Shown one piece after another: positions 49,680 through 63,338 of a DNA stretch of 64,000 nt. The notes under the pieces are model-generated. The model was not told the DNA's origin. It ran no database searches and was given only the letters and a program-made list of their open reading frames with translations. Position 1 is the stretch's first letter; every line of letters begins with the position of its first letter. Origin of the DNA: Certhia americana (Eukaryota > Chordata > Aves > Passeriformes > Certhiidae). Both the position numbers and the translations under genes were made by a program. The stretch covers positions 66,055,298 to 66,119,297 of the forward strand of contig CM031878.1 in NCBI GenBank assembly GCA_018697195.1. Reading direction: 5' to 3'.

Positions 49680-50270
49680 AGGCTGTACCTTCCCTCCACG
49701 CACTTGGCACCTTTTCCAGATAAGTTACAGAATTCCATTATCCAAATTGTTACACATGTGTGACAGAGGTTGACCTTTAGTCATGTCAATCCTTTTTGCC
49801 TAGGCCTCGGGCTCCAGCCTAATGGCTCAAAGCCTGATTTACTCACTGTAATAAGGGCAGGAGGTCGAGCAATTGTCAGCTTGCCTGCTCATACTCGTCT
49901 TGGAGCCTGGTTGAAGGCTGTTAACACAAAGCTTTTCAAAGTGAATTTACAACCTCCACCACTGACATAGGCCAATCAGTACACCATAAATGTCAGGTTA
50001 GTGAGATTGAGCAGTAAGTAAAGCACTGCCAGCCCACTATTGGCTGAAATCAATTGCTCAAGATTTAACTGAGAATAGCAATGTGTGTACGACTACGTCT
50101 GCAGAACTAGCTTGGGGGTGGACAGTGAGCTGGAGGATGGCTTAGGTAGAATTACCCACCAGCCACAGCCGTGGCATCATGCCCTGCGTTTGTTCTCCTT
50201 CCGTTTGGACAATGTCTGCTCTGACAAAATCCACAGTCAAGAAGTTGTTCGACCATCCTTTTAGTCATAG
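49680..50270. promoter_or_regulatory. Candidate enhancer block in intron 3
   Basis: Repeat-poor sequence with a dense motif mix: AGATAAG (GATA-type), TGACCTTT (nuclear-receptor half-site), GTTAAC, CTTTTCAAAG (TCF/LEF-like) and GGCCAATCAG (CCAAT box). It differs in composition from the AT-rich flanks. Its function is inferred. Confidence 0.35.
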
Positions 50271-50904
50271 AAATAGGATTATTCTGTTTTTTTATGTATG
50301 GAAGAAAAGGGGTAGGGGCGGGTAGCACAGGGGGCTGTCTTACCTGGACAAAGGATGCTCGGAACGTTTTTAGTGTCTTATCTCAGTAATTCTCAACTAT
50401 TTTTAGTCCTCAGTTCCCAGAAGGTTTTTTCATAAGGAAACTGTGGGTTTTTTTGTCATTGGCTTGTTACTGGAAACTATCACAGGTTTCACTAATGAGT
50501 GATTATGTACCTGATGGTCTGAATATCCATGAGATGTAGTTACCCGCAAGACTGAATGTTTTTATCATTTTGTGTAGTGACAGCTTGGACAACAATTCAT
50601 TTGGCTTTGAAAGCATCAGCATTAAAATGTAGAAATCCATTAAAATGCTGTATGCCAGGATTTATAAATTAGGCAATTTCCTTGATTATTGCAATCATTT
50701 ACAAAATTGATTGTCCCAGTGTGGTATAGGCAGATTTCAGGAACGATCATTGACAACAGGCACATCCTCTAATACCTATACACATTGTTCTTTAAAAGAA
50801 AAGCCACTCTACTGTGAGGTTATTCTCCATCTCAAGGTCAATTATGCATTGAAAAAGTCTACTAATGTAGAAGATCACACATCTTTAAAGTAGAACCACA
50901 TCAG

Positions 50905-50914
50905 CTATTTATAG
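50905..50914. promoter_or_regulatory. MEF2-type site in intron 3
   Basis: CTATTTATAG fits the MEF2 consensus (YTAWWWWTAR) exactly and is palindromic apart from its centre. It lies in the repeat-poor interval 50500-51520. A MEF2 input would fit a smooth-muscle gene, but single sites occur by chance. Confidence 0.3.
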
Positions 50915-53900
50915 CCTGTAATGATAGCCGGAACACGTATTTTTCCTTCTGTTTGTAATTTGTTTGTTGACAGTCAAGGCATTCACTTGAATCTGTAGCA
51001 CATATACTTTTTGTGATCTGTTATTGAAAGGTAAATAATTTTGGCAAATTGCAGCTGTAAATATTTATTTGATTGAAGATTTAAAAGTCAATAATGTGAT
51101 TTTATTTGTTGCATCCTAAAGTTCTAATTAACCAATAGATATAGAGTACAGTAACTTGATTTGGGTCAATTATTTCTGCAAGACACAATCAAGAAATGAT
51201 GTCACAAAGCAAATATGCTCTAGAAATTTTCCTATATTAAAACAAGTACAATAAAGCCACAAAATGCAAGCCACCAACCACAAAACCGCAGTGTTTCTGT
51301 GCATTTCTACTTGCATGGAAATAAGCAATGTGCATGGTAAAAACCTTATAATGCAGGTGATTTCAGGAAATTCTTTTTGTAAACCGTAAACGAGGTCCAG
51401 TTGTAGCTGGCAAAAAACTATTTTGTATCATATGCATATCAGGAGTTTCCAAGACTCATGTCCTGCAGCTGTTAATCAGCCATCGCCTAGACAAGGTGGC
51501 CATTGATGTCACGAGGAGCTTTGATTTAAGGAGTTCTTCAGGCATGACTGAATAACACAGTACCAGTATAATCACAATTCTTAAATCTTTTTTTTCAAAG
51601 GTAGTTGAATAGCTCTTTCAGATTGGCAGAACCACCTGCATATTGTCTGCTGCTGTCTATACAGCAACAATATTGCAGTAAATGTAAAGGGACCTTTGTA
51701 TAAAGGCATTTATTCAACCTAAAGACAATATTTTGCTGTGAAGAAAGGGAGGTTTGCACTGCCAGTGGCTGTGTAGTAGTGTATCGTGTTTAGTGGATGA
51801 ATACTAGAATCAAAGAAAAATGTGTTTTTTCTGTATCTTGCAAAAAAATGTGTGGCTTATAAATTTGTTGTTTGTACTACATTGCATATTAGTTGCCTGG
51901 ATGTAGCAATATGTATTTTATCATAACAATTCTGTATTTTATCAGTAATTCAACCTGTTACTTTCTGTGTGGAGACATACTGGTGTAAAAGAAAACAAAT
52001 TTATTGAGCTGAGGGCCTTTCTAAAGATGTTTTGATTTCATCTATGGAACTACAAAGCGGAGAAAAGTGGTTTTATCATGACAGCCAGTTCCTATGAAAT
52101 AGAGGCCATAGGAAGGCTTTGCTCTTCATGTTGTTCATTTGTAATTGAGCCCTGGATTTGCAAATAGAGTAGTGGTCAATATTAGAGTAAACCCTACATT
52201 AAGTGAAATGTCATCTAAAACACATATGAAGTAAGCAAATTTAAGGCTCACTGTTTTCACCTAGACTTATCTTCTAGTTCTGTAAAGGTCACTGGTTTTC
52301 AAAAATATTTTATTTTTTTATATTTATAAAAAGTATATTTATATTTTTATTTTTATAAAACATTTTGCCTGTTGCTACATCGGCATTCACTGTGGAAATT
52401 AGGGTATTAGTTTTTTATCGATCTGTGAAAGGAATTTTATAGCAGTATGGATTGGTGACTGGCACCATTTTTAAACCATCATTTTTCAAAAAGAGCTCAC
52501 CATTTAAGAAAAATAATTTTTTTAAAGTGTTGTCTTTTTTATTTTCATTATCTATTCCTATATCTGTTAATGTTTCTCGTTTATTTCAGTTTTTATTCAT
52601 ATTCCTATTTCCATTTTAAGCTGTCTTGAAAGCTCTCCCCACTTCCATTGCTCCAGTAAAAGGAGATGATAGAGATGCTCAATCACTTGACAAAAATGAG
52701 GAGAACTCAGATTGTTTGGTGTTTTTGCATAATCAGTTTCTAATAGAGCACATCTTAATTTCCAGTTGGAGATGTAAAGAGAGAGTTGTAGATTTTAACC
52801 TGGGTTTGCGTTAATTCATTTTATTGTGACCACCAATATTTCAATGACAGCTGCAGTAAAAAAGTGACGTTTTTCTGCCACTAAAAAGAATTATTTGTCC
52901 CTCAGAGCAAATATTATGAGATTTGACATTTGAAGAAAAAAAATTCTCAACCATGACTTAGGGCCATTGGCCATCTCAGAGCAGGAAGACTGGTAGGATT
53001 CCTAGATAACATGCATTTGCAAAGTTCAGGAAGAAGCACTAACATTTAATGAACAAAAATATGTTTCTTTTTAACTGATGCAAAAATATCATCATAATAC
53101 AAAAAACTAATGGGTTCCTAAAAAAAAAAAAGTTGATTTTAAAAAAGGTGTGGTTTTCATCCTGATATGTAAATTGCAGATTGGTTTTGACCAATTCTAA
53201 CAGAAATGCACACAAAGTTACATAAAATTAAAAATTCCACTTGAAGCTGTTGTAACCCTTTGGGGCAGTTATTAAAGTGTACCAAGCTAGGATCTCAGCT
53301 GTGTTTTCAGCAGTGTTCTTTTTTCCAAAGACCCAAGCCTGTGTGGTGTGACATACCATGCCCTGATTCTGGCATTTTTCTTTCTGAAGAATGCGAGATC
53401 CTCTTTCTGTGTGGAGACCAAAGCTTTTCACCCAGCTGAATCTCCTCTGCTGTTCATGTACCAACACTGTAGAGTTTAATTAGCTACATATCTTTCAGCA
53501 TGTTTAAAAGTCAGAGTTTAGACAACTCAGTTTCTGATAAAATTTTATCGAAAAGATAAGCAAAATGAAGATGAGCATTGGCATTTCCTTAGACCACACA
53601 TTAATCATGAAAATGCGTAGGAGGAAAAAGGGTACCAACTAGATCATCAAATCTTTGTATCAATGTTTCCTCATCTGAATTCCATTCTCTATTCTGATCA
53701 AACCAGGATCACATTCAAGTTACTTGGATTGAAGTGTTGTATTATTCTCCCCATCTAGGGGGTTTGGTGAATTTTGAGCAGTGTGGCTCTTCAGCAGCAG
53801 CCCCACAGCCTGGGCTCAGAGGAGTCTGAAGCCCACCCTAAGGCAGAGCCTGCGTTACAGTAGGCTATATATCTGAGGCTGGGTGGGCTCAGACTGTACC

Positions 53901-56900
53901 TCTGGCTGAGTAGCTATTTGACCTTGGGGTCTGCCATTCCCAACAAAAGATGGCTGAAGGTCAGGCTGAGGTCTGTTGCCTCCCTTTCCTCCAAAGACCA
54001 TATTTGTCTGTCTCTTTTCTTAACCTTTGTGGGTTTTTGTTTATTCAATAAGATGTTATTTTCATGCCCAAATTGCACAAAAGTGACATGACCCAGTAGC
54101 AATATGGTTGAAGTTTTACCTCATTGTTTAAAACTGGTTTTTCTTTTACTTTTGAAAGGGTAATTTGTGTGCAATTTTATAGCTTGCTGCCAAGCCAAAT
54201 CAGATGGTCTCTCATTCAAAGATATTGTAACTGCCTTTTTGGATCACTTTAAACACTTTGGTAGATTCTTACTCTCCTTAATCCTTCATTCTTAACTTAT
54301 ATTCCTTCCACATTATTGCTTATCTCTTCTGAAATCTCACAGGTCCACATATTATACTTTACACTAGTCATTTACACCCTATGGCCTGCAAGTCAGAGTA
54401 TTCATGACCAGAAACAGTTAGCAATGCCTCTCTGGATGCTATCAATCACAACTGGAAATAGCAAGGATAGCCACTGAAGAAGTCTGTGCAGTGACTCCTG
54501 CCCTCTCTGAAGCTGAGCAGAACACTGCTCCTGTCGTGTGCCCAGACAATGGTTGGCAGGTAGGTTAGGAGAAATGCTCCTCTCTCTGCTACGTTTCGTG
54601 TTCTGTTTTAAGATTGGCATCTCTTTTAAGGGATGAAAGACATCCAGAATTTAATGTTGTTACATCTGCAGAGAAAATAGCTGGCTACAGTGGCAGTTAA
54701 GAAAAGGCAATTCATTGTATTGGCAATAATTTATGATTACAGACAACTTAGTGTGCATATGGACCACCATTGTGTCTTTTTTAATGAATTTTTCACATTT
54801 CTTTTGTTTTAATAATTTCCAAAATTTTTTTTTTTTATTAAATTCTCTCTTTATTATATATTTTATTGCTGTAAAAATCTGATGTAAAAATTATTCTTGT
54901 GATTTTTGTGCAAAAGTATATATGTTTATTTTAGGGCTTACTACAAAGGGAACAAATATTTTTGTTTGCCACTTCTGTAGTGACGGTGATTTGATTTATT
55001 TAAAGAATTAACCATAAGCTTGCTGTTGAGAGCATCCATTCTGGCTGTTGTCTGGCATTAAAAAACAAAGTGGAACAAAGTTTTCTCTTTCAAAAGCTGG
55101 TCTGGATGTACATCAATATTTCTACAGTTAATTCCATTGCTTTATTAAAATGGTGCTACACCATTCATTGCAACTTGATATTAACTTATCTGGTAAATAT
55201 CTAACAGAATTAATGTTGAGAAAATTTTGTATAAGAAAGACTTTGTAGTTCAGCATCTGAAGATCAGATTGCCACAGATTGAAAGGCTGGCTGCTTTTCT
55301 CCCTCCTTCACACCCTTTGAAAGTCTCAATGTAAAAACCAGAGAGCTAGGTATCTTCTTCTCAGCAAATTCAAGTACCTATATAGGTTGAAAAAGCAGAT
55401 CTTTAGATCACAGGAAAAATTGGGACAACAGAGAGATGCAGGCTGCTGAAACAATGTGTTTGAAGAAAATGAGGAATAGGACAGCAAGGCAGTGCAATGC
55501 CAATGAGTTTGGAGAAAGAGCCAGGGCTTTCTCTGACTATGAGTACTGTAAAAGATTACTGTTATTCTTTCCCTTTGTTCTCAAAGATTACAGGAAATTT
55601 TAGCACTCTCACAAACCAGGCTATACTTGTCTCATAAGCATTGCACTGCTGATCTATTATTCAGTTTTTGTGCTGGTGCTGTCTGAGGGTAAGTCGTGGT
55701 TATCCCACAGAAAGTCATGGGCAAAACATTAGAAAATGAGCATTCAGAATTAGTAACTTTCACGCATATGTGCTGCTCTAAAATTTAAATATTTAATCTA
55801 GGTCAAGGTTGCAAAACTTGGAAGTACTTTAAAAGATAGCTTCATGAATATACTCAAGCATGCAAGGTTTTCTTAAAAATCTTTTAGTGTCCTTAGCACT
55901 GCACTAGGAGACATGGTACCAAACTAAGGGTGGACCATGGGTGGGAACACCTGGGCAGCAGCTTTTTGTGTCTCTGGTCTAAGCTGACCAGACAGGAGCT
56001 TGCTGTGGGCTTTAAGCCATGTGGTCCTGTGTCTGCTAGCACCCTGCTGCACCCAAGGATGCAAATCCTTGCAAGTGTAATTGTCTTATGGGCTGAAACC
56101 CCTTTGTGCCCAGGCAGTGTTTATTGTGATGAGAGGAGACTGAATTTTCATGCCTTCTGAAATGATTCTGCTCTGTGCCTGTTGGGAAAAAAAAAAAAAT
56201 AATTGTGAGTATTTAACCATCACCTTACTGAAAACTGAGGGATAATTTAAATCTTCCGCTTATGGCTGCAGGTGATTTATCCTACCTGTAACACTGACTG
56301 GACTACTCAGTGGGATTAAGTTAATCAAGAGCAAATGATGCAACTGCAAATGCCAGAAGAGGTCTTACCTCTTGTGCTTTAGGGCAGTTTTGCACATGCA
56401 CACAGGTTGAATCAGTTCTATCATTTGCTCAAACTGCTCACAAATCTTATGGGTGAATGTAGAATGGTTTCATATTAATGTCTTGAGAACTCCAAGTAAA
56501 CTTCACTCTTTAAACCACACTAAACCAAATAAAAAATCAGTTGCTGTGCCTACCTACAACCAAACGGGTTAGAAGACTCTTCTCTTGAGTGCATGATAAC
56601 TATAAATACTGTGAATGGAGGACGGGTTTTTAAGCTCATATCAAAACATTGCTGCAAAATTCTAAGTTTTCATTTATTCCTTTCAACTTTGTTGGGAGCT
56701 GGTGGTGTTGTGGAGCTTATACAAAGTAGGAAGTGGCTTCCAGAATCAGGAATTCTGAGCTCCGCCCTGCTGTCGGACTGCAGGATGTTTTAGGCATTTT
56801 CATTGTGTGTTCCATGGTTGCTTTACTTTGTAGTTAGTAAACAGACTCCAATGTTACTTTCCATTCAAGCAAGACCAAAAATGCTAGAAGTTTCAAAGAG

Positions 56901-59573
56901 AGACAAATATTGAAAATTCATATATCAGTCTCTTAAGCTTTTCATCCTGCAGGAGTCTGTTGGAAAGGCACCAGGGGCCAAGGAGAGAGAAGCTGGCTTT
57001 GTGCATGAGCATAGGAATTTATGTTTGAGTTGAGTTGCCCATGAGCATTACAGCATTTAACTCTCCAGCAAAGGGTCATGGTAGCTATAAATTGTATAAC
57101 ATGATGGAAATGTCTTTGAAAACTTACCTTCTGTCTAGAGACCACAACCAGAGTACTGTGGTAAAAGAGTACAAGGTGGCTGTGAAGGTGATCATCCTCT
57201 GGAAAAAAATACCTTTGAATATAGTTCTTAATGGAGCACGATGTATTGCCTTCATTATGGAAGAGGTTAGAGTTGATTTGACTTCTTGGTTTAGACACTT
57301 ACATATGTAAAAGAAAATCCAACCTGGCAGAAGGGATTTTCTATTTAATGGATGAGACATGATTAAAAAAATTCCATGACTAGAAGCTGAAACTAGATGA
57401 AATGCATCTCAAAAGAGGAAGGTAAATATGCTTACAGTAAAATATAAAAGTATCTTGCTAAAAGAGTCTGGCAGCTTTGACTTTTAAAAGGTCATTAGAT
57501 GTGTCAAGCTGTGCATCTTCGGATTCAGTGATCTCAGCATTTGCTTTCATGGCCTGTGAAACTCCAAAACCCTTACTTTACCTCCCAGGCTGTACAGGAG
57601 GAGAGCAAGACTGTCTGCATTTTCTGTGTGGTACTTTGCATAAGAATCTTGTCTTTACTAGGATGTTTTCTGAGAGTTTCTTCCTTCAGCTGCCCAGATA
57701 GATTCTGCTTTCTCTGTGTTTTACTTGGGAGCCAGAGAATTGCTGCAGCGCCTTGGGTCAGGGGCAGTGGTTTGAGGTGCCAGCATTTTCACATTTTATA
57801 TTCACATTTCACCATTTCACAGCCAGCACATTTGTGCCCTAGGCTGACTGCCACTCTCCTTACATGCGTGTCAGGATCTCTACAGCTCCAGGTATGGCTG
57901 TCCTGGCTTTCTCTGGGCCTCAGGGCATTACCTCAGTGATTCCCTGGCACTACAGGGGCATCAGGTATTCATGTCTCTCAGTCCTAAAGCATGTACTGGT
58001 CCTCTCCCTTTTGTCTGTGTCTTTTCCTGTATAGAAGTTAATGGCCCATGAAATATAGTCTGGAGCAGATGATCTACCAGTCCCTTCTAGCTTTGAAATT
58101 CACAAAGCTACGAAGCCAACCAAGAAAAGTTACTGTGTCTGTGTAAACCTTATCAAAACTGAGTTCTGTTCATTCTCCAAAGTAAGAGTTTCTGTGCTTA
58201 TAAATTCCTCTCAGCCTCCTTTTATGACAGAGTGCAGCACATCAGAGGAACTGCCTGATAAAGATGGGGAGAGAGGAGAGGGATTATTATAAAAGCTGTT
58301 CCTGTGGCTCTGCCCGGAAGTCTGCATATTTCTCTAATACATGTAGTGGCATATACAGACTGCAGCTTAACCCAGATTTCCAGAGAAATAATAATGTGGA
58401 AGAAATAGCAACAGTAGCTCTGAGTTTTCTTGCAATGATCCTGTTGCAAGAATGCTGAATGGACATGCAACCACATACTGCAACCCCCACAGCTGTCACT
58501 TTGGCAAACCTTTTGATGAATTGGATCTTGATATTTACAGAATCTATTAAAATACAGCCCATCATGTGTTTGTTTATATGTTGACAAGATGATGTACACC
58601 CTGCAGGTCAAGGGTGATGTGAACTGTTTTGGTGTTCTTGTCAAAGCAGCTAAAAAAAGAGCATTTAAATAATTTTTGTGGAATAATTGTCTAAGAATGT
58701 AAAAGCAACATACAGAATTCTTACTTTGAAAAAAAAAATCTCTACTGATCTGACACAAAAATCTGAACTTGTTATCAATCAAAAAGACTTTCTTACTTCT
58801 TCCCTAATATGTTAGAAAATTGGCAGCTCAGATAGAAAAACAAATAACAAAATTAAACAGAAAGGAATTGATTTAACTACTTGGGTGGGTGTCCAGTACC
58901 ACATAAAATTTTTCATCTGGGCTTGTCACTTATTAATTTTTTTTTTTTAACTATTAAGTCTATGCAGCACATACAAAACCTTGCACTATTTTTCTATAAA
59001 TATACTAAGTCAGATTTACCTTTATGAATTTAGCTTTATTTCTTTGAACATCATTCATATATGCTTGATTTTTCCTTGCAGTTATGGAGAAAAAGTACTG
59101 TCTGAAATTCAGTCATTTCAGTCTAGTAGTTCTCACAGGTTTGCCTTGCAATTCCAAATGTGGCTGTGTCAAGGGTGTTACTCATGTGAAATTAGACCCC
59201 AGACTCATATGCTGAAGAATTTCAGAGAATTCTCTCAACTTCACTGCATTATTAGATTTTATTAGAATATTATTAGATTTTATTCTCATGAAGTGAGCTA
59301 ACTTACTGTAAAAAAATCTCTTTCCATCTCACATTGTTAATGCTTGCTTTTTTCAGCATCTTGGAGTTGCCTACCTAATAAATATATAAATCATATCCCC
59401 CAAAAAATCCATCTTATGGTCATTTTGGTGCTATAAGGGAAATCACAGAAGGGGGTAGATAAAGAGGATGAGTTTCAAGACAACAAAAATAACCTGTTTT
59501 CTTGAGTTTGTTACTGCAAGTTGACAGGCTGTTGAGGTATCCAAATTATTCTCTGTTTTAGAAGGAATATTGA

Positions 59574-59606
59574 TATCTATATATCTATATATCTGTATCT
59601 GTCTAT
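59574..59606. repeat. ATCT/ATATCT microsatellite
   Basis: Imperfect ATATCT and TATCTGTATCTG units in intron 3. Confidence 0.8.
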
Positions 59607-61603
59607 AATGGGAATGCAGAGTGGAGTTGGGATGAAAAGCCTGAGAAATAAGATGGTGTGAAGGTGGAAAAGAAACAATAGGTGGATAAAGGCAGGGGGC
59701 AGGAAAGGAATGAAGAAATGGATCTAGGCAGCGTGAGAAAGAAGAGATCAGCAGTGTTGCCCATGAGAAACATGAGGTGACAGCTAGACATTAGCTGTCC
59801 TGAGATGTTGTCCTGAAGAAGTGGTAGTGTTGGCCCTCCTGTTCCCCCTGAGAAGAGGCACCTGAGAACAGTTTATGATATTTTGAGATTTCCCCTTCCT
59901 AAAGGCAACAGGCTGTGCTGCTTCAGCTTTGGTTGTGGCTTATTCCTGGGCTCTGGAATCCCTCTATAAGATGCTTCTCGGATCAGGTCTGGGAAAGGAT
60001 GTAGAGTAGCCTGTCCTGTTATTCATAGTACAGAAAGGAGGTTCAGTATTTTTTTTGAGTTGAAATACTGCAAGCGTTTTTCCTTACCTTCTTTTTTTCG
60101 CTACAGATTTCTAAGACCATTCTGCCAAAGCAAAGTGCTTATAAGTGTTTCAAAATGAAAGCCAGGGGACTCCTTCACATATCTGGAACGTTCTTTTTTC
60201 CTCTTTATTCTTTCAACTTGTCTTAACTTTGCTCTAAAAACCATTACTGTAAATATGTTCCTCTCTCTCCTCCCTCCTATGTTTTGGTTTTTAAATTTAT
60301 TTTCTGTTGGATTGCCAACAATGAACCATTTAGAACTAGCTGTGAGATTACTGTGTACAGACACTTGTCCAGAGAGAGCTGAGTTCATACCACCAAAACC
60401 AGATATGTGCTCATCAGGTGTTAGTACCCCTTGGTCACCAGGGGTATATCTATCCTCTACAATGAGGTGTTGAGCTGGCTTATTTCTGAATGAGCTATTG
60501 CATCTGCATGGCACAATATAGGTGAGTTTTCAGTATTTCTAGCCTTGATGCATCCTTTCAAGGTGCCTGGGTATAGAGCACCAAGCTGCATTCATAGGTT
60601 AGCAAGGCTTGAGATTGAGAAAGCACCCAGATTAGTGATCAGGGCTCTGAGGAGAGCTTGGTGATTAAACTGAATACAAGATTTAAGTGCCCTAGGAAGA
60701 AAAAAAGGTGTCTCAATTGGCTTGTTGTTCTGAGCCATTATTATGATGGTACCTAATTAGACGCTGAAGATGTTTCAGCTGCATGGTAAGTACAAAGCTC
60801 AAGTAAGAAAATTTAAATATGGATGACAACCCTTTTTTAAATTTTATGTGCGTGTGTGTGTGAGTGTTAAACTCAATTTCAAGTATTAAACTTAGTGCAG
60901 AATCAGAAAAATTAATTATCAAACCAATAACAAAACATTTTCTTAGTTTTCTGGAATGTTATATTAAGCTTTGATGCATATTTGTAAAGCACTAAGCAGT
61001 ATAGTGTGCAGCAGTGTAGAGGAAGGAGGCGAATATATGATTCGAAAATCAAAGTCTCTGCAAAAAAATTCAATATACTTAAATTGCATATATTCTATTT
61101 TATTTTTATCTACAAACAGGTAATAAAGGTTGCAGTGCAGTTAGTACCCCTATAAACTGAAGTATAAATTTTAGACAAGCATCGCGCTTGCATTACATTT
61201 TCCAGATTTTCCAAGTTTGTCAGAGTGAATGTTCTTTGGACAATTTTTCTGACAGTTTAATTAATTATAATGGAAATATAACAAAATGCTCATGCCTTTA
61301 ACTGTGTTCTTTGGCAAGTATTGCACTTTATGCAGAACTTCATAATTCTAAAAAGGAAGGAATCCAATATATTAGTTAAGCTTTTTCATTTTTATTAATG
61401 GCCTTTGTTATGTGGTTGCTTGTGTGGGAAGCAGACTTTCAGGCAAGAGGAATGAACAAAACTGGAAAAACCAAAGATACAACTCTCTAATGTCATGCTA
61501 AAAGGCTCTCATGAGATTTACGGGTAGATTAGTTTGCATTCAGTGAACGTGCTTAGAAATAAGGAAGTAAAATATGGTATTTACTCACTGGTTACAGACA
61601 CAT

Positions 61604-61745
61604 AATCATAGGAGGGTTTGGTTTTGGAGGGACCTTAAAGACCCTCTGGTGCCAACCTCTCTGCCATGAACAGGGGCACATCCCACTAGACCAGGTTCCT
61701 CAAAAACCCCGTCCATCCTGGCCTTGAACACTCCCAGGGTAATTC
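61604..61745 (-). mobile_element. CR1 LINE tail (- orientation) in intron 3
   Basis: A CATAATCATAGG start, GGAGGGACCTTAAAGACCCT, the CATCCCACTAGACCAGGTT segment and CCTGGCCTTGAACACTCCCA match the reversed CR1 3' end. Confidence 0.88.
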
Positions 61746-61984
61746 TTGATGTTAGGGTCAGATGTTAAAAAGGAAAAAGAAGACAACTAAGCTGCTTGCT
61801 CGTAGCTGTTGCTACTTTTACCACAGGCTACTAAACTGCTATCCACAGATCGCTGGTGGTCTGCAGAGCCTTGTGAAATGTCCTGAAGATTACATGAAGG
61901 AGTGAGTTCAAAGGAGTCTCACTAAGCAGTATAATTGTGGGCTGTATTTCAGCACTATCATGACAGATGCTTTCTGTGACCCAA

Positions 61985-62026
61985 GATGGGACCTATACCA
62001 TGCTTGATGGGACCTATACCATGCTT
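61985..62026. repeat. Exact 21-bp tandem duplication
   Basis: Two adjacent identical 21-bp copies (61985-62005 and 62006-62026), each starting GATGGGACC and ending CATGCTT. This is a recent slippage or duplication event. Confidence 0.95.
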
Positions 62027-63261
62027 AGCACTGGCATTCCACTAGGATTTCCACACACAGAGTTAAGGATATCTGTGTGCTTACCAGACAATTGTTTGCA
62101 AATGTCCTATTTGTGTATGCATGCTCTCAGTTTGCTTGTGAAGTCTTGCCGCATCTGAATGCCAAATGTCAATAGATTGTGTGGGCACAGCCCACTTCAG
62201 CAGGGTAAAAACTGGCCTTCCCTGTAGCTGGTTGCACTGTCTGGATAACAAGATTATGGCAAGAGTCACTAGATGACACTGTTACATAGTTTCACACAAT
62301 TGTTTTTCTTAGTGGCTGTGTAGATATGCTGTACTCTCTCCTGTGCTTCAGTTCCTGTTAGTATATACTAGTGCAAACACCACGATGACTTTCTCTCTGA
62401 TTAAGTCTTTCTAATTAGACTTTGCTGGAAGGCAGAGTTGACACTTTATTTTGTACGAGGCTGAGTATGGTTTGAGTCCCAAAGACCAAATTTTAACAGC
62501 AACAATTTCTCCACTGTTGAGAAAGGGATCTGCCTAGACCTCAGCCTTTGGAGAGCTCAGAAGATAGAGATGTGCACCACGGGACAAGGCTGTGTTTACA
62601 CAGGGCCTGCTAGGTGATCTAGAGAGAAATGGCCAGCAAGAGGGGCCACAGCTGCTCTGCCAGCATCCCACCTGCCCTCCCAGTCCAACCCAGTTCCACC
62701 ACGGACTGTTTGGAGCCTCTGCACCTTCCATGTGGAAACTACGTCTTCCCTTGGCTCGCCTCCTAGTGGAGGAACTAGAGCCTCTGGTCTTAAGTAAAGA
62801 CTTTTTGCTCCTTCATTTGATAATGCTGAAATAGTCAGACTCACCAGGCTTTACCATTTTATGCTGCCATTTGCAATGTCAAGATCTTGCTGCAGTTCAA
62901 GCATTCTTGTCATGCTCCAGACATTCTCATATTCTTGCCACCACAGATTATCTCAAAGCTTCCATAAAATGACTTGAGATGTGCCAGCTTGTCAAGTATT
63001 GAAATTAAAATTGAGCGGAACACTTTTATTTATTTATTTGTTTAATTTAAGTTTTGAGCATGTGTCTGAAAAGCCTCACCAACACAGCAGTTTTGTGAGC
63101 AATATGATAAAAAATGTGGGTTTTTTCCATTTTGCTTTTTTTGCCTTTTGCCCTGCCATAATCATTTACTGGGTAGGAAAGGTCATTTCAGGGAAACAGC
63201 TTTCAGCAGCCTTAGAAACCACAGCTCCCTTAAAAACTGCTGTTACTGCTGTGTAATTATT

Positions 63262-63338
63262 AAAAACAAAAAAAAAACCAAAAAACAAACAAAAAAAAAA
63301 AAGACAAGAAAAAAGGAAAAACAAAAAAAGGAGAAATA
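63262..63338. repeat. A-rich tract
   Basis: A runs with CC and AAG interruptions near the right edge. Confidence 0.88.

Noticed and set aside
58030..58110. Possible CR1 tail (GATGATCTACCAGTCCCTTC)
   Set aside because: The match is short and lacks the terminal tail; could be chance.
58222..58782. 186-codon - strand frame in intron 3
   Set aside because: Cys/Phe-rich chance frame with no recognisable domain; inside an intron.
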